Shown here: piece by piece, positions 17,119 through 27,457 of the stretch
Numbering within the stretch: position 1 is the first letter of the stretch
How the letters are laid out: the number at the start of each line of letters is the position of its first letter
Origin: an uncultured Catenibacillus sp.
Lineage (GTDB): Bacteria; Bacillota; Clostridia; Lachnospirales; Lachnospiraceae
Reading direction: 5' to 3'
DNA length: 64,000 nucleotides
Assembly (NCBI GenBank): GCA_934339005.1
Contig: CAKRHR010000007.1
Span: 1-64,000, forward strand
Position numbers and translations under genes: made by a program
The notes under the pieces: model-generated
What the model was told of the DNA's origin: nothing
Database searches by the model: none
The model's input: the letters and a program-made list of their open reading frames with translations, nothing else

Positions 17119-18282
17119 CTATTTAATAATTCTAACTTTAACAACACCTTCAATTGCACCAAAATCTGCAACCAGTTTATCTGTTGCGGCAGATTCAAGG
17201 TCCATCATTGTGTAAGCCCATTCACCACGGCTCTTATTTGTCAGGTCAGAGATATTAATATTATCCTTTGCGCATACAGATGTCAACTGAGCAATCATGT
17301 TTGGCACGTTCTTATGGCATACAGCCACACGGCCTGCTGTTGCACAAACACCCATATCACATGCAGGATAGTTCACTGAATTACTTATATTACCATTTTC
17401 AAGGAAATTCTTCAGTTCTTCGCAAGCCATCACTGCACAGTTATCCTCAGATTCTGCAGTAGACGCGCCAAGGTGAGGAATCACAATGGCACCTTCAAGA
17501 CCTGCGGTTAATGGATTAGGGAAATCACTAACGTATTTCTTAAGTTTACCCTCTTTAAGTGCTGCAGCCACTGCTTCTTCATCTACAAGCAAATCTCTTG
17601 CAAAGTTCAGAATCACCGCACCATCCTTCATCATGGCGATGGCATCTGCATTGACCATTTTCTTTGTAGAATCCATCAGAGGTACATGAATTGTAATAAA
17701 ATCACATGTCTTGTAAATATCTTCCACATTTGTGATTGGTTTGATATTTCTTGAAAGATTCCATGCAGCCTTTACAGAGATAAATGGGTCATAACCATAA
17801 ACCTCCATGCCAAGTTTATCACAGATATTAGCTACAAGCACACCGATAGCACCAAGACCGATAACACCGATTTTCTTGCCTGCAATTTCTGTACCTGCAT
17901 AATTCTTTTTCTGTTTTTCTGTTGTTTTTGCGATGTTGGCATCGTCTTTATTTTCTTTAACCCAGTTGACACCACCGATGAAATCTCTGGAAGCAAGTAA
18001 AAGACCTGTAATGACAGCTTCTTTTACGCCATTGGCATTAGCACCTGGTGTGTTAAATACAACAATACCTTCGGCTGCACATTTGTCCAGAGGAATGTTA
18101 TTGACACCTGCACCGGCTCTTGCAATAGCTTTAAGGTTATCTGATAATTCAAGGTCATGCATGGCAGCACTTCTGACAAGCACCGCGTCTGCAGCTTCAA
18201 ACTGATCTGTAATTTCATACTGCGCGTCAAGTTTATCTAAGCCTACGGCAGCGATTGGATTTAAGCAATTAATTTTAAACAT
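17119..18282 (-). CDS. serA: D-3-phosphoglycerate dehydrogenase
   Basis: First step of serine synthesis, oxidising 3-phosphoglycerate with NAD. 387 residues: a substrate-binding domain, a Rossmann fold with IGVIGLGAIGVLVAN near 150, a later NFARDLLVDEEAV region, IPHLGASTAESEDNCAVM with the catalytic His near 280, and a short C-terminal ACT-type domain (about 318-387). This is the short SerA form. CGGAG precedes the ATG. It sits in the order serC-serA-DUF1015 with 15-base gaps. Confidence 0.96.
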   Translation of the reverse strand: MFKINCLNPIAAVGLDKLDAQYEITDQFEAADAVLVRSAAMHDLELSDNLKAIARAGAGVNNIPLDKCAAEGIVVFNTPGANANGVKEAVITGLLLASRDFIGGVNWVKENKDDANIAKTTEKQKKNYAGTEIAGKKIGVIGLGAIGVLVANICDKLGMEVYGYDPFISVKAAWNLSRNIKPITNVEDIYKTCDFITIHVPLMDSTKKMVNADAIAMMKDGAVILNFARDLLVDEEAVAAALKEGKLKKYVSDFPNPLTAGLEGAIVIPHLGASTAESEDNCAVMACEELKNFLENGNISNSVNYPACDMGVCATAGRVAVCHKNVPNMIAQLTSVCAKDNINISDLTNKSRGEWAYTMMDLESAATDKLVADFGAIEGVVKVRIIK

Positions 18283-18297
18283 ATTTACATCTCCGCT

Positions 18298-19380
18298 CTA
18301 TTTATTATCTGCTTCAAACTGACGCATAAAGTCAACAAGTTTCTGAACACCTTCGATTGGCATTGCGTTGTAAATACTTGCACGCATACCGCCAACTGTA
18401 CGATGGCCTTTAAGGTTTTCAAAACCTGCAGCTTTTGCTTCTTTAACAAATTTTGCATCCAGATCTGCATCACCTGTCACAAATGGTACGTTCATTAATG
18501 AACGGCTTTCCTTTTCAACTGTACCTTTGAATAATTCACTCTGGTCAAGGAAATCATAAAGGATCTTTGCTTTTTCTTCGTTGATTTCTTTACGTTTTTC
18601 AAGTCCGCCATTCTTTAACAGCCATTTGAATACTTTACCGCAGATGTAAATACCATAAGCTGGTGGAGTATTGTACATAGAACCATTATCTGCATGTGTT
18701 TTATATTTTAACATTGTTGGTGTACCTGGAAGTACATCGTCTGTAATGAGGTCTTCACGAATAATTGCGATAACAACACCGGCTGGTCCGACATTCTTCT
18801 GTGCGCCTGCATAAAGCATTGCGTATTTTGTCACATCAACAGGTTCTGAAAGGAAACAAGAGGATACATCAGCAACCAGATCTTTGCCTTTTGTATTTGG
18901 AAGTGTTTTATATTTTGTACCGTAAATTGTGTTATTCTCACAAATGTAAACATAATCCATATCATCTGTGATTGGCAAATCACTGCAGTCTGGGATGTAG
19001 CTGAAAGTCTTATCTGCTGAAGATGCAAGTTCTACAGCTTCACCATAAATTTTTGCTTCAGCAAATGCTTTTTTTGCCCACTGACCTGTTACAATATAAC
19101 CGGCTTTTTTGTTCTTCATAAAGTTCATTGGTACCATGGCAAACTGCTGTGAAGCACCACCCTGAAGGAACAATACCTTGTAATTATCAGGAATATTTAA
19201 TAACTGACGCAGGTCTGCTTCCGCTTCTTTGATAATCTCGCCGTAAGCTGCGGAACGATGACTCATTTCCATCACGGACATACCAGTGCCCTTGTAATCA
19301 AGCATTTCATCTGCTGCTTCTCTTAATACATCCTCAGGCAGTACAGCCGGACCTGCGGAAAAATTATAAACTCTGCTCAT
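18298..19380 (-). CDS. serC: Phosphoserine aminotransferase
   Basis: Second step of serine synthesis: transfers the amino group from glutamate to 3-phosphohydroxypyruvate, PLP-dependent. 360 residues from the ATG at 19380, MSRVYNFSAGPAVLPEDVL, which has GAGGAG 8 bases upstream; the longer frame from 19440 has no support. The PLP Lys lies in YAGAQKNVGPAG, and the C-terminus has GHRTVGGMRASIYNAM. First gene of the serine operon. Confidence 0.96.
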   Translation of the reverse strand: MSRVYNFSAGPAVLPEDVLREAADEMLDYKGTGMSVMEMSHRSAAYGEIIKEAEADLRQLLNIPDNYKVLFLQGGASQQFAMVPMNFMKNKKAGYIVTGQWAKKAFAEAKIYGEAVELASSADKTFSYIPDCSDLPITDDMDYVYICENNTIYGTKYKTLPNTKGKDLVADVSSCFLSEPVDVTKYAMLYAGAQKNVGPAGVVIAIIREDLITDDVLPGTPTMLKYKTHADNGSMYNTPPAYGIYICGKVFKWLLKNGGLEKRKEINEEKAKILYDFLDQSELFKGTVEKESRSLMNVPFVTGDADLDAKFVKEAKAAGFENLKGHRTVGGMRASIYNAMPIEGVQKLVDFMRQFEADNK

Positions 19381-19514
19381 TTTAACATCTCCTCTTAATA
19401 TCCATAATATATCATCTTTTTGTATAACAGGGAATTTCATCGAAATTTCCTAATTACATAAAATAACTGCTGTATAATCCCACAGTTATATGATAAACAC
19501 TTTTAATCTATGAT

Positions 19515-19599
19515 CAAAAAATATATCTGTGTCCCATATAAAATCACATGCACAGATGCCCCGGAGATAAAATACCGGCAAAGCCTCATCTTATCTCCG
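19515..19599 (-). terminator. Tandem 3' hairpins after ilvB
   Basis: The first hairpin is CGGAGATAA / TTATCTCCG (19599-19591 with 19570-19562). The second is ATCTGTG / CACAGAT (19557-19551 with 19531-19525), followed by ATATTTTTT. The second has the form of an intrinsic terminator for the leu-ilv operon. The rest of the 19381-19629 gap is the serC leader, in which I see no clear promoter or riboswitch. Confidence 0.65.
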
Positions 19600-19629
19600 A
19601 AAATCTGTCACTATATCATCTGACTGATA

Positions 19630-21312
19630 TTATTTTACCATATTTAAATCTTCTTCTGAAAATGCCTCTGAAATAGATGTACCAGGTGCAACCATTGGCC
19701 ATACCTTATCATCTGCCTGAATCTGACAATCCAAAACAACCGGACCGTTTAATTCAATGGCTTTTTTAATTGCATCATCCAGTTCTTCAAGGCTTGAAAC
19801 ACGGATGCCTGTTGCACCCATTGCTTCTGCAACTTTGACAAAGTCAACTTTATCATTGAGTACAGTTGCAGAATATCTCTGTCCATAAAACAGTGTCTGC
19901 CACTGACGTACCATACCAAGTACATGGTTATTGACAACTACTTCAATAACCGGAATATTGTATCTTGCTGCTGTCATGATTTCATTGATGTTCATACGGA
20001 AACATCCATCACCTGCAACATTAAATACAAGCTTCTCCGGACGGCCAACTTTGGCACCAAGCGCAGCACCAAGGCCATAACCCATCGTACCAAGACCACC
20101 GGATGTCAGAAGTTTATTTGGTGCATCATACTTAAAATACTGTGCAGCCCACATCTGATGCTGTCCAACTTCTGTAACGATAATGGCATCGCCGCCTGTA
20201 GCTCTGTAGATGGCTTCTACAACTGCAGGACCTGTCAGTACTTCTTTGTTGTAATTCATCGGATACAGACGTTTCATTTCCTGAATCTTTGTCAGCCATT
20301 CTGTATGGTCAAGCTGTTCAAGTCTTGCTGTAAGCTGTCTTAAAACAACCTTTGCATCGCCGATAATACTGCAGTCTACAGGGATATTTTTGTTAATTTC
20401 CGCTGCATCCACATCAATATGAATAATCTTTGCATTATGTGCAAATGTCTTGGCATTACCAATCACACGGTCTGAAAATCTTGCACCCACAACAATGAGT
20501 ACATCTGCCTGCATGACGCCATAGTTAGATGTCTTTGTACCGTGCATACCAATCATACCTGTGTAGTTACGATCATGACCATCAAATGCACCTTTACCCA
20601 TTAATGTATCACAGACCGGTGCCTGCACCTTTGTCTGGAAACGTTTGAGTTCTTCTGCTGCATCTGATCTGACAGCACCACCGCCCACAAGGATAAATGG
20701 TCTTTCTGCATGAGAAATCAGATTAACAGCTTCTTCAAGTGCATCCTCATCGATTTCTGATGTGAAACGTTCTACTTCTTCAGGTGCCTGATATGTATAT
20801 TCTACAGTCTTTTCTGTCACGTCTTTTGTGATATCCACAAGGACAGGACCAGGTCTGCCTGATTTTGCAATCTTAAATGCAGCACGGATCGTATCTGCAA
20901 GTTCACTGATATCTTTAACAATATAGTTGTGTTTTGTAATTGGCATCGTAATGCCCTTGATATCGATTTCCTGGAAACTGTCTTTACCAAGCAGTGCCAC
21001 ACCAACATTACATGTAATTGCTACAACAGGTACAGAATCCATGTAAGCTGTCGCAATACCTGTGACAAGATTTGTCGCACCAGGACCGCTTGTAGCCATA
21101 CATACACCGACTTTGCCAGTGGCTCTGGCGTAACCGTCTGCAGCATGTGCTGCGCCCTGTTCGTGGGATGTCAGGATGTGATTAATCTCATCTCTATGTT
21201 TATATAATTCATCGTAAATATTTAAAATTGTTCCGCCCGGATAACCGAATACGGTATCCACGCCCTGTTCTTTCAAACATTCGATAACAATCTGGGAACC
21301 AGTTAATTCCAT
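19630..21312 (-). CDS. ilvB: Acetolactate synthase, large catalytic subunit
   Basis: First common step of valine/isoleucine/leucine synthesis; a ThDP enzyme. 560 residues: the N-terminal ThDP Glu lies in TSHEQGAAHAADGYARA near 50, then a central FAD-type domain, and the C-terminal ThDP-Mg motif GDGCFRMNINEIMTAARYNIP near 440-460. Start MELTGSQIVIECL has GAGGAGG upstream. No ilvN regulatory subunit follows; the operon ends here. It may be supplied elsewhere, or the enzyme may act alone. Confidence 0.95.
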   Translation of the reverse strand: MELTGSQIVIECLKEQGVDTVFGYPGGTILNIYDELYKHRDEINHILTSHEQGAAHAADGYARATGKVGVCMATSGPGATNLVTGIATAYMDSVPVVAITCNVGVALLGKDSFQEIDIKGITMPITKHNYIVKDISELADTIRAAFKIAKSGRPGPVLVDITKDVTEKTVEYTYQAPEEVERFTSEIDEDALEEAVNLISHAERPFILVGGGAVRSDAAEELKRFQTKVQAPVCDTLMGKGAFDGHDRNYTGMIGMHGTKTSNYGVMQADVLIVVGARFSDRVIGNAKTFAHNAKIIHIDVDAAEINKNIPVDCSIIGDAKVVLRQLTARLEQLDHTEWLTKIQEMKRLYPMNYNKEVLTGPAVVEAIYRATGGDAIIVTEVGQHQMWAAQYFKYDAPNKLLTSGGLGTMGYGLGAALGAKVGRPEKLVFNVAGDGCFRMNINEIMTAARYNIPVIEVVVNNHVLGMVRQWQTLFYGQRYSATVLNDKVDFVKVAEAMGATGIRVSSLEELDDAIKKAIELNGPVVLDCQIQADDKVWPMVAPGTSISEAFSEEDLNMVK

Positions 21313-21372
21313 CGTCGTTCCTCCTCGTTTTTATTTTTTTCATCTGTCGCCTAAAAAATACCGCGGCTTCAA

Positions 21373-23037
21373 TTATTTGATTTCGAGAATCGCGCCTCTG
21401 TTACCGCTTGTAACCATTGCTGCGTAACGTGCAAGATAACCTGTTGTAACCTTTGGCTGTCTTGGCTGCCAATCAGCTTTTCTCTTTGCAAGTTCTTCGT
21501 CAGATACTGCAAGTTCGATTTTATTTTCAGGAATATTAATCTTGATAATATCGCCTTCATGTACAAGTGCAATTGGTCCGCCAACAGCAGCTTCAGGAGA
21601 TACATGTCCGATGGAAGCTCCACGGGATGCACCTGAGAAACGACCGTCTGTAATCAGGGCAACGCTTGAGCCAAGTCCCATACCTGCAATTGCTGATGTA
21701 GGATTTAACATTTCTCTCATACCAGGACCACCCTTAGGACCTTCATAACGGATAACAACAACATCACCTGCAACGATTTTGCCGCCTTTGATGGCTGTAA
21801 TCGCATCTTCTTCACATTCAAAGACTCTTGCAGGGCCTTCATGTACAAGCATTTCATCCACAACAGCTGAACGTTTAACAACACTTCCGTCCGGTGCAAG
21901 ATTACCTGTAAGTACGGCAAGGCCGCCTGTTTTACTGTATGGATTTTCAACAGGACGAATAACAGATGGATCTCTGTTAACTGCATTTTTAATATTTTCA
22001 CCAACAGTCTGTCCTGTAACTGTCATACAATCAAGATTTAACAGACCAAGTTTGGAAATTTCGTTCATAACGGCATAAACACCGCCGGCTTCGTTCAAGT
22101 CTTCCATGTATGTAGGGCCTGCTGGTGCAAGATGGCAAAGGTTAGGTGTCTTTGCACTGATTTCATTTGCAAATGTAATATCAAAATCCCAGCCGATCTC
22201 ATGTGCAATTGCCGGCAGATGAAGCATGCTGTTTGTAGAGCAGCCAAGTGCCATATCAATTGTCAGAGCGTTTAACATGGATTCTTTTGTCATGATGTCA
22301 CGAGGACGGATATTCTTTTCAAGTAATTCCATAACCTTCATACCTGCATGTTTTGCAAGTTTGATACGTTCTGAATATACAGCAGGAATTGTACCGTTGC
22401 CGCGAAGACCCATACCGAGAACTTCTGTCAGACAGTTCATGGAGTTTGCTGTATACATACCTGAACAGGAACCACATGTCGGACATACTTTATTTTCGTA
22501 TTCTGTCACTTCTTCTTCTGTCATTGTGCCTGCTGCATAAGAACCAACAGCTTCAAACATACTTGAAAGGCTGCGCTTTTTGCCATTGACATGACCTGCA
22601 AGCATTGGACCACCGGAAACAAATACTGTAGGTACATTGATTCTTGCGGCTGCCATCAAAAGACCAGGTACATTCTTATCACAGTTAGGAACCATAACAA
22701 GGGCATCAAACTGATGTGCAATAGCCATTGCTTCTGTGGAATCTGCAATCAGATCTCTTGTAACAAGAGAATATTTCATACCAACATGACCCATGGCAAT
22801 ACCATCACATACGGCAATTGCAGGGAAAACGATTGGTGTACCGCCTGCCATTGCAACACCCTGTTTTACGGCTGCAACGATTTTGTCAAGGTTCATATGA
22901 CCCGGTACGATTTCATTGTATGAGCTGACGATACCAACAAGTGGTCTTTCGAGTTCTTCTTTTGTAAGGCCGAGTGCATTAAACAGGGAACGGTGTGGTG
23001 CCTGCTGCATGCCTTTTGTTACATTATCACTTTTCAT
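21373..23037 (-). CDS. ilvD: Dihydroxy-acid dehydratase
   Basis: Fe-S dehydratase of branched-chain amino acid synthesis. 554 residues. Cluster cysteines lie in [15 protein letters not shown] and [19 protein letters not shown]. The C-terminal [20 protein letters not shown] is the family signature. AAAGGAAAT precedes the ATG. Fourth gene of the leuC-leuD-leuB-ilvD-ilvB operon. Confidence 0.97.
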   Translation of the reverse strand: MKSDNVTKGMQQAPHRSLFNALGLTKEELERPLVGIVSSYNEIVPGHMNLDKIVAAVKQGVAMAGGTPIVFPAIAVCDGIAMGHVGMKYSLVTRDLIADSTEAMAIAHQFDALVMVPNCDKNVPGLLMAAARINVPTVFVSGGPMLAGHVNGKKRSLSSMFEAVGSYAAGTMTEEEVTEYENKVCPTCGSCSGMYTANSMNCLTEVLGMGLRGNGTIPAVYSERIKLAKHAGMKVMELLEKNIRPRDIMTKESMLNALTIDMALGCSTNSMLHLPAIAHEIGWDFDITFANEISAKTPNLCHLAPAGPTYMEDLNEAGGVYAVMNEISKLGLLNLDCMTVTGQTVGENIKNAVNRDPSVIRPVENPYSKTGGLAVLTGNLAPDGSVVKRSAVVDEMLVHEGPARVFECEEDAITAIKGGKIVAGDVVVIRYEGPKGGPGMREMLNPTSAIAGMGLGSSVALITDGRFSGASRGASIGHVSPEAAVGGPIALVHEGDIIKINIPENKIELAVSDEELAKRKADWQPRQPKVTTGYLARYAAMVTSGNRGAILEIK

Positions 23038-23110
23038 CTTAAGATTTCCTTTCTTATCTGAATAGGCTTTTTCTGCTTTATCTGTTTTTGATATTTATTA
23101 TGTTTGTTGC

Positions 23111-24196
23111 TTACGCAATTTCTGCGGCGATCACATCACCCATCTCTGAGCATGTGCACTGTGTCTGGCCTTCAGACATAATATCTACTGTTCTGTAGCC
23201 TTTGGCTAAAACAGTCTTCACTGCTGCTTCGATATCATCGGCTTCTTTATCTAAGTCGAATGAATATCTGAGCATCATTGCTGCAGAAAGAATCGTTGCA
23301 ATTGGGTTAGCCTTGTTCTGACCTGCAATATCAGGTGCTGAACCGTGGCTTGGTTCATAAAGGCCAAGCTTTGTTGCGCTTAAAGATGCTGATGAAAGCA
23401 TACCGATAGAGCCTGTAATCTCGCTGGCTTCATCAGATAAGATATCACCAAACATATTCTCTGTCAGGACAACGTCAAACTGTCTTGGGTTCTTGACAAG
23501 CTGCATCGCACAGTTATCAACGAGCATATGACTGTATGTAACTTCAGGATAGTCCTTAGCCACTTCTTCAACAACTTTTCTCCAAAGTCTTGAAGAATCC
23601 AGCACGTTTGCTTTATCCACACTGATGACGTTCTTACGACGCTTCATCGCTGTTTCAAAACCTTTGATAGCAATTCTGCGAATCTCGTTCTCATCGTATG
23701 TCAGTGAATCATAGGCTTTCAGCACGCCATTTTCTTCAACTGTCTTACGTTCACCAAAGTAAAGACCGCCTGTCAGCTCACGCATAATTACCAAATCAAA
23801 ACCGTCACCGATAATCTCGTCTTTTAACGGGCATGCAGCCTTTAATTCTTTATAAAGGTAGGCCGGACGGATATTTGCAAATAATCCAAGGGATTTACGC
23901 AGCTTCAAAAGTCCTGCTTCCGGACGAAGGGATGGTTCAAGCTTGTACCATGGAGAAGTTGTTGTATCTCCACCGATAGAGCCAAGCAAAACAGCATCTG
24001 AAGCCTTGCAGACTTCAATCGCTTCATCTGTCAGCGGTACACCTGTTGCATCAATGGAACAGCCGCCCATCAATACATCTGTATAATTGAATGTATGGTT
24101 GTACTTTGCAGCCACTTTATCCAATACTTTAATCGCTTCATTTACAATTTCAGGGCCAATACCGTCACCTTTAATTACAGCAATATTAAAGTTCAT
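23111..24196 (-). CDS. leuB: 3-isopropylmalate dehydrogenase
   Basis: Oxidative decarboxylation step of leucine synthesis, NAD and Mg dependent. 361 residues from the ATG at 24196, MNFNIAVIKGDGIGPEIV, which has GAGGA 8 bases upstream; the longer frame to 24226 is not supported. Signature motifs are RELTGGLYFG and NMFGDILSDEASEITGSIGM (Asp residues for Mg), and EPSHGSAPDIAGQNKANP. Confidence 0.96.
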   Translation of the reverse strand: MNFNIAVIKGDGIGPEIVNEAIKVLDKVAAKYNHTFNYTDVLMGGCSIDATGVPLTDEAIEVCKASDAVLLGSIGGDTTTSPWYKLEPSLRPEAGLLKLRKSLGLFANIRPAYLYKELKAACPLKDEIIGDGFDLVIMRELTGGLYFGERKTVEENGVLKAYDSLTYDENEIRRIAIKGFETAMKRRKNVISVDKANVLDSSRLWRKVVEEVAKDYPEVTYSHMLVDNCAMQLVKNPRQFDVVLTENMFGDILSDEASEITGSIGMLSSASLSATKLGLYEPSHGSAPDIAGQNKANPIATILSAAMMLRYSFDLDKEADDIEAAVKTVLAKGYRTVDIMSEGQTQCTCSEMGDVIAAEIA

Positions 24197-24270
24197 CTTG
24201 TCATTCCTCATTTCTCTTGACCACATTTTTGTTAAACATTATCTTAAACTAATTTTTTTATTTTTGCAAC

Positions 24271-24762
24271 TTATTTATTTTTCTGATTTGTATAATTAAT
24301 CAGTCCGCCGGCCTGAATCAGTTCCTGCATAAATGGAGGGAAAGCCTGGCCTTTGTAAGATTTACCTGTTGTTTTGTTATAAATCATACCGGAATCAAAA
24401 TCAATCTCAACTTCATCACCGGCTTTGATGTCCTGTGATGCTTCTTTACATTCAATAATTGGAAGACCGATATTGATGGCATTTCTATAGAAGATTCTGG
24501 CAAATGTTTCTGCGATAACACAACTGATACCGGAAGCTTTAATCGCCAGTGGTGCATGCTCACGGCTTGAACCACAGCCGAAGTTTTTCTCTGCAACGAT
24601 GATGTCACCTTCTTTGACATTTTTTACAAAATCTGCATCAATATCTTCCATACAATGTTCTGCAAGGCCCTTAGGGTCTGTGATTGCAAGATGTCTTGCA
24701 GGAATAATTACGTCTGTATCTACATTATCACCATATTTAAATACGTGTCCACATGCTTTCAT
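24271..24762 (-). CDS. leuD: 3-isopropylmalate dehydratase, small subunit
   Basis: Swivelling-domain subunit that pairs with LeuC to isomerise isopropylmalate. 163 residues, the short HacB/LeuD2 form, with [16 protein letters not shown] at the start and the conserved [12 protein letters not shown] motif near 60-70. Separated from leuC by 12 bases and made with it. Confidence 0.96.
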   Translation of the reverse strand: MKACGHVFKYGDNVDTDVIIPARHLAITDPKGLAEHCMEDIDADFVKNVKEGDIIVAEKNFGCGSSREHAPLAIKASGISCVIAETFARIFYRNAINIGLPIIECKEASQDIKAGDEVEIDFDSGMIYNKTTGKSYKGQAFPPFMQELIQAGGLINYTNQKNK

Positions 24763-24774
24763 TTCGTCTTCCTC

Positions 24775-26076
24775 CTATAAACCAAGGTCGCTTGGACCGG
24801 AAATTTTTCCTGTAACTGCACTTGCTGCTGCGACTGCAGGGCTTGCCAGATAGATTTCAGATGTGACATGACCCATACGTCCAACGAAGTTACGGTTTGT
24901 AGTTGATACACAACGTTCATGTTCTGCAAGGATACCCATATATCCGCCAAGACATGGACCACAGGTTGGTGTGCTGACAATTGCACCGGCTTCGATAAAT
25001 GTCTGAATATAACCGGCTTTCATGGCATCCAGATAAATCTGCTGTGTTGCAGGAATCACGATAACACGAAGTCCTTTGGCAACTTTTCTGCCTTTTAAGA
25101 TCTCAGCAGCAATCTTTAAGTCGTCCAGACGGCCGTTTGTACATGAGCCAATCACTACCTGGTCGATGGTGATATCGTCGATTTCATCAATTGTATGTGT
25201 ATTTTCAGGAAGATGAGGAAATGCAACTGTTGGTTTTAAAGTGCTTAAATCAATCACATATGTTTCATCATAAACTGCATCTTCATCTGCTTCATAAACT
25301 GTGTATAATGGTCTTCCAGCAGCTTCATAATCTGCTTTACGCACTGGGTTGATATGGTCTTCAATGTATTTTACAGCCAGATCATCTACTGGGAAAATAC
25401 CATTCTTGCCACCGGCTTCAATTGCCATGTTTGCAATTGTGAAACGGTCATCCATGGAAAGATACTGAATACCATCACCGACAAATTCCATAGAACGATA
25501 CAGCGCACCGTCTACTCCAATCATACCAATAATATGTAAAATAATATCTTTACCGCTGATCCATGGTGCAGGTTTTCCTGTCAGGACAAATTTGATTGCT
25601 GAAGGCACTTTAAACCATGCCTGGCCTGTAGACATACCTGCAGCTGCATCTGTACTGCCGACACCTGTTGAGAATGCACCAATGGCACCATATGTACATG
25701 TATGGGAATCTGCACCAATAACTGTATCACCGGCTGCTACAATACCTTTTTCAGGTAAAAGTGCATGCTCAATACCCATCTCACCAACTTCATAGAAATG
25801 TGTGATACCGTGGCAATGTGCAAAGTCACGCATGCATTTACAGTTCTGTGCGGATTTAATATCCTTGTTTGGTGAAAAATGATCAGGAATCAGTGCAATT
25901 TTATTTTTATTAAAAACGCCGTCTTTATCGAATTTTTCCATTTCGTTGATTGCTACAGGACCTGTAATATCATTTGCTAATACCAGATCCAGTTTTGCCA
26001 TAATCAGCTGACCTGCTTCGACACTTTCAAGTCCTGCTGCATGAGCTAAGATTTTCTGAGTCATCGTCATACCCAT
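24775..26076 (-). CDS. leuC: 3-isopropylmalate dehydratase, large subunit
   Basis: Aconitase-type Fe-S subunit. 433 residues from the ATG at 26076, [15 protein letters not shown], chosen because AGGAGG lies 9 bases upstream. Cluster cysteines: [11 protein letters not shown] near 315 and [11 protein letters not shown] near 375, with [19 protein letters not shown] near 130. First gene of the leucine-valine operon, divergent from a LysR gene with a shared 148-base control region. Confidence 0.96.
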   Translation of the reverse strand: MGMTMTQKILAHAAGLESVEAGQLIMAKLDLVLANDITGPVAINEMEKFDKDGVFNKNKIALIPDHFSPNKDIKSAQNCKCMRDFAHCHGITHFYEVGEMGIEHALLPEKGIVAAGDTVIGADSHTCTYGAIGAFSTGVGSTDAAAGMSTGQAWFKVPSAIKFVLTGKPAPWISGKDIILHIIGMIGVDGALYRSMEFVGDGIQYLSMDDRFTIANMAIEAGGKNGIFPVDDLAVKYIEDHINPVRKADYEAAGRPLYTVYEADEDAVYDETYVIDLSTLKPTVAFPHLPENTHTIDEIDDITIDQVVIGSCTNGRLDDLKIAAEILKGRKVAKGLRVIVIPATQQIYLDAMKAGYIQTFIEAGAIVSTPTCGPCLGGYMGILAEHERCVSTTNRNFVGRMGHVTSEIYLASPAVAAASAVTGKISGPSDLGL

Positions 26077-26138
26077 AGTTTCATTCCTCCTAATAAACAT
26101 CAACTTAATCCAACTATTTTTAAGAATTAATTTTATAG

Positions 26139-26168
26139 TTGCTATCATAGCACACTTTACGGTATAAT
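26139..26168 (+). promoter_or_regulatory. LysR promoter overlapping a T-N11-A box
   Basis: TTGCTA (26139-26144), 18 bases, TATAAT (26163-26168) drives the LysR gene. The palindrome GCTATCATAGC (26141-26151) lies on the -35, flanked by T (26140) and A (26152), which gives the T-N11-A form of LysR-type binding sites. The same box is correctly placed to act on the divergent leuC operon and to repress the LysR gene itself. Confidence 0.65.
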
Positions 26169-26224
26169 GGAAATATATATACAGAATATTTAATATTCTT
26201 TTTTGTTATATCGGAGGTAACTTA

Positions 26225-27238
26225 ATGATAGAATCTGTCAATTTGTATCAATATTTTTATGCCGTTGCCAATACTGGCAATATTTCCCGGGCTGCCAAGG
26301 TAATGTATACAAGCCAGCCCGTTGTCAGCAAATATATTGCACGCCTTGAAAATGAACTTGGTGTCCAGTTGTTTAAGCGCACGCCCAGAGGGGTTATTTT
26401 AACAGAAGAAGGTTCCATATTATATGAACATGTCAAAACCGCTTTTAATTATCTTGAGGCCGGTATGGACGCCCTCAGGCACCAGCAAAATGTCGGGCTT
26501 GGTCATCTGCGTATCGGGGTGAGTACAACGCTGTGCAAATATCTGCTGTTGCCTTATCTGAAGCAGTATATCGCCAAATATCCCAATGTCCGCCTGTCCA
26601 TCGAATGCCAGTCCACCTATCACACACTGGAGGCACTGGAAAATAATCAAATCGACATCGGCCTTATCGGTCAGCCGGATCATATCGGTGGATTGAAGTT
26701 TTATGAAATGACGGAAATTGAGGACATTTTCGTCGCTTCACCCGCTTATATGGAACATATCTGGCAAAACCAGTCCATAGATGATGCTATGTCGCAAACA
26801 GCTTCTGCAAATAGCGGCGGGGCTTTAAATATATTAACAGCACAGAGTCATTCTTCCACGCAAACTTCTACAACTGCGGGGCACCTTAAATCTGGTGCGT
26901 CCTCTATCCTGACCTCAGATTTAACGACTGTTATGTTGTTAGACAAGGGTAACATCACAAGGCAATACATCGACCGCTACATGACCGAAAACCATCTCTA
27001 CCCTGCCAACCTGCTTGAGATTTCGACCATGGATTTGATTATTGAATTTTCAAAAATCGGTATGGGCATCGGCTGTGTCATCAAGGAATTTGTCAAAGAC
27101 GAATTAAAGCAGGGTACCCTCGTGGAAATTCCACTCCTTACCCCGCTTCAAAAACGTACCGTGGGCTTCGCCGTCCGCAACGACAAATACATGAACGCGC
27201 CCCTGAAATATATGTTGGAGATGCTGAAACTGTTGTGA
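26225..27238 (+). CDS. LysR-family regulator, probable controller of the leu-ilv operon
   Basis: 337 residues. The N-terminal winged HTH includes NTGNISRAAKVMYTSQPVVS. The effector domain runs from about residue 93 (LRIGVSTTLCKYLLLPYLKQY). A Ser/Thr/Gln-rich stretch of about 45 residues (about 185-232, with SQTASANSGGALNILTAQSH) interrupts the effector domain; typical members are near 300 residues without it. Conserved parts resume at TTVMLLDKGNITRQYID. Divergent position and the T-N11-A box suggest control of leuC onward. Confidence 0.92.
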   Translation: MIESVNLYQYFYAVANTGNISRAAKVMYTSQPVVSKYIARLENELGVQLFKRTPRGVILTEEGSILYEHVKTAFNYLEAGMDALRHQQNVGLGHLRIGVSTTLCKYLLLPYLKQYIAKYPNVRLSIECQSTYHTLEALENNQIDIGLIGQPDHIGGLKFYEMTEIEDIFVASPAYMEHIWQNQSIDDAMSQTASANSGGALNILTAQSHSSTQTSTTAGHLKSGASSILTSDLTTVMLLDKGNITRQYIDRYMTENHLYPANLLEISTMDLIIEFSKIGMGIGCVIKEFVKDELKQGTLVEIPLLTPLQKRTVGFAVRNDKYMNAPLKYMLEMLKLL

Positions 27239-27435
27239 TTTCAGAACCAAACATCCGCGCTTTCAAAGGTCACTCACCTTATCAAGCGAAATTGAACGGT
27301 GAGCTGACCTTTGAAACCACTACTTTAATAGAAGTCACTACATGGAAAATTTGTCGATTTTCAGAGCCAATATCAGGTGTCCAAGGTCCATTGACGTTCA
27401 ATTTCAGCTTGATAAGGAAATGGACATTGGACACC
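27237..27435 (+). repeat. Two related hairpin elements with mutually complementary loops
   Basis: Unit 1 starts GATTTCAGAACCAAACATC (27237) and unit 2 starts GATTTTCAGAGCCAATATC (27356). Each then has a long stem: 27261-27278 with 27298-27316 (18 bp and one bulge), and 27376-27392 with 27418-27435 (about 17 bp, one or two mismatches). The stem sequences differ between units but stay paired. The loop of unit 1 (CCTTATCAAGC then GAAATTGAACG, 27277-27298) is the reverse complement of the loop of unit 2 (27395-27417) apart from one base. It lies between the convergent LysR and spoIVA genes. Confidence 0.85.
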
Positions 27436-27438
27436 AAT

Positions 27439-27457
27439 GTCTGCAAAAGACTTTTTT
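27439..27457 (+). terminator. Short terminator on the plus strand
   Basis: GTCT-GCAAA-AGAC followed by TTTTTT, directly after hairpin unit 2. It ends plus-strand transcripts from the LysR side and abuts the spoIVA stop codon. Confidence 0.6.

Noticed and set aside
19381..19629. Riboswitch or T-box in the serC leader
   Set aside because: Only a weak AACTG/CAGTT hairpin is seen; no known riboswitch core could be recognised.
26077..26224. T-box or leucine leader peptide ahead of leuC
   Set aside because: The leader is under 90 bases, with no T-box core sequence, no run of Leu codons and no terminator; a LysR box explains control better.
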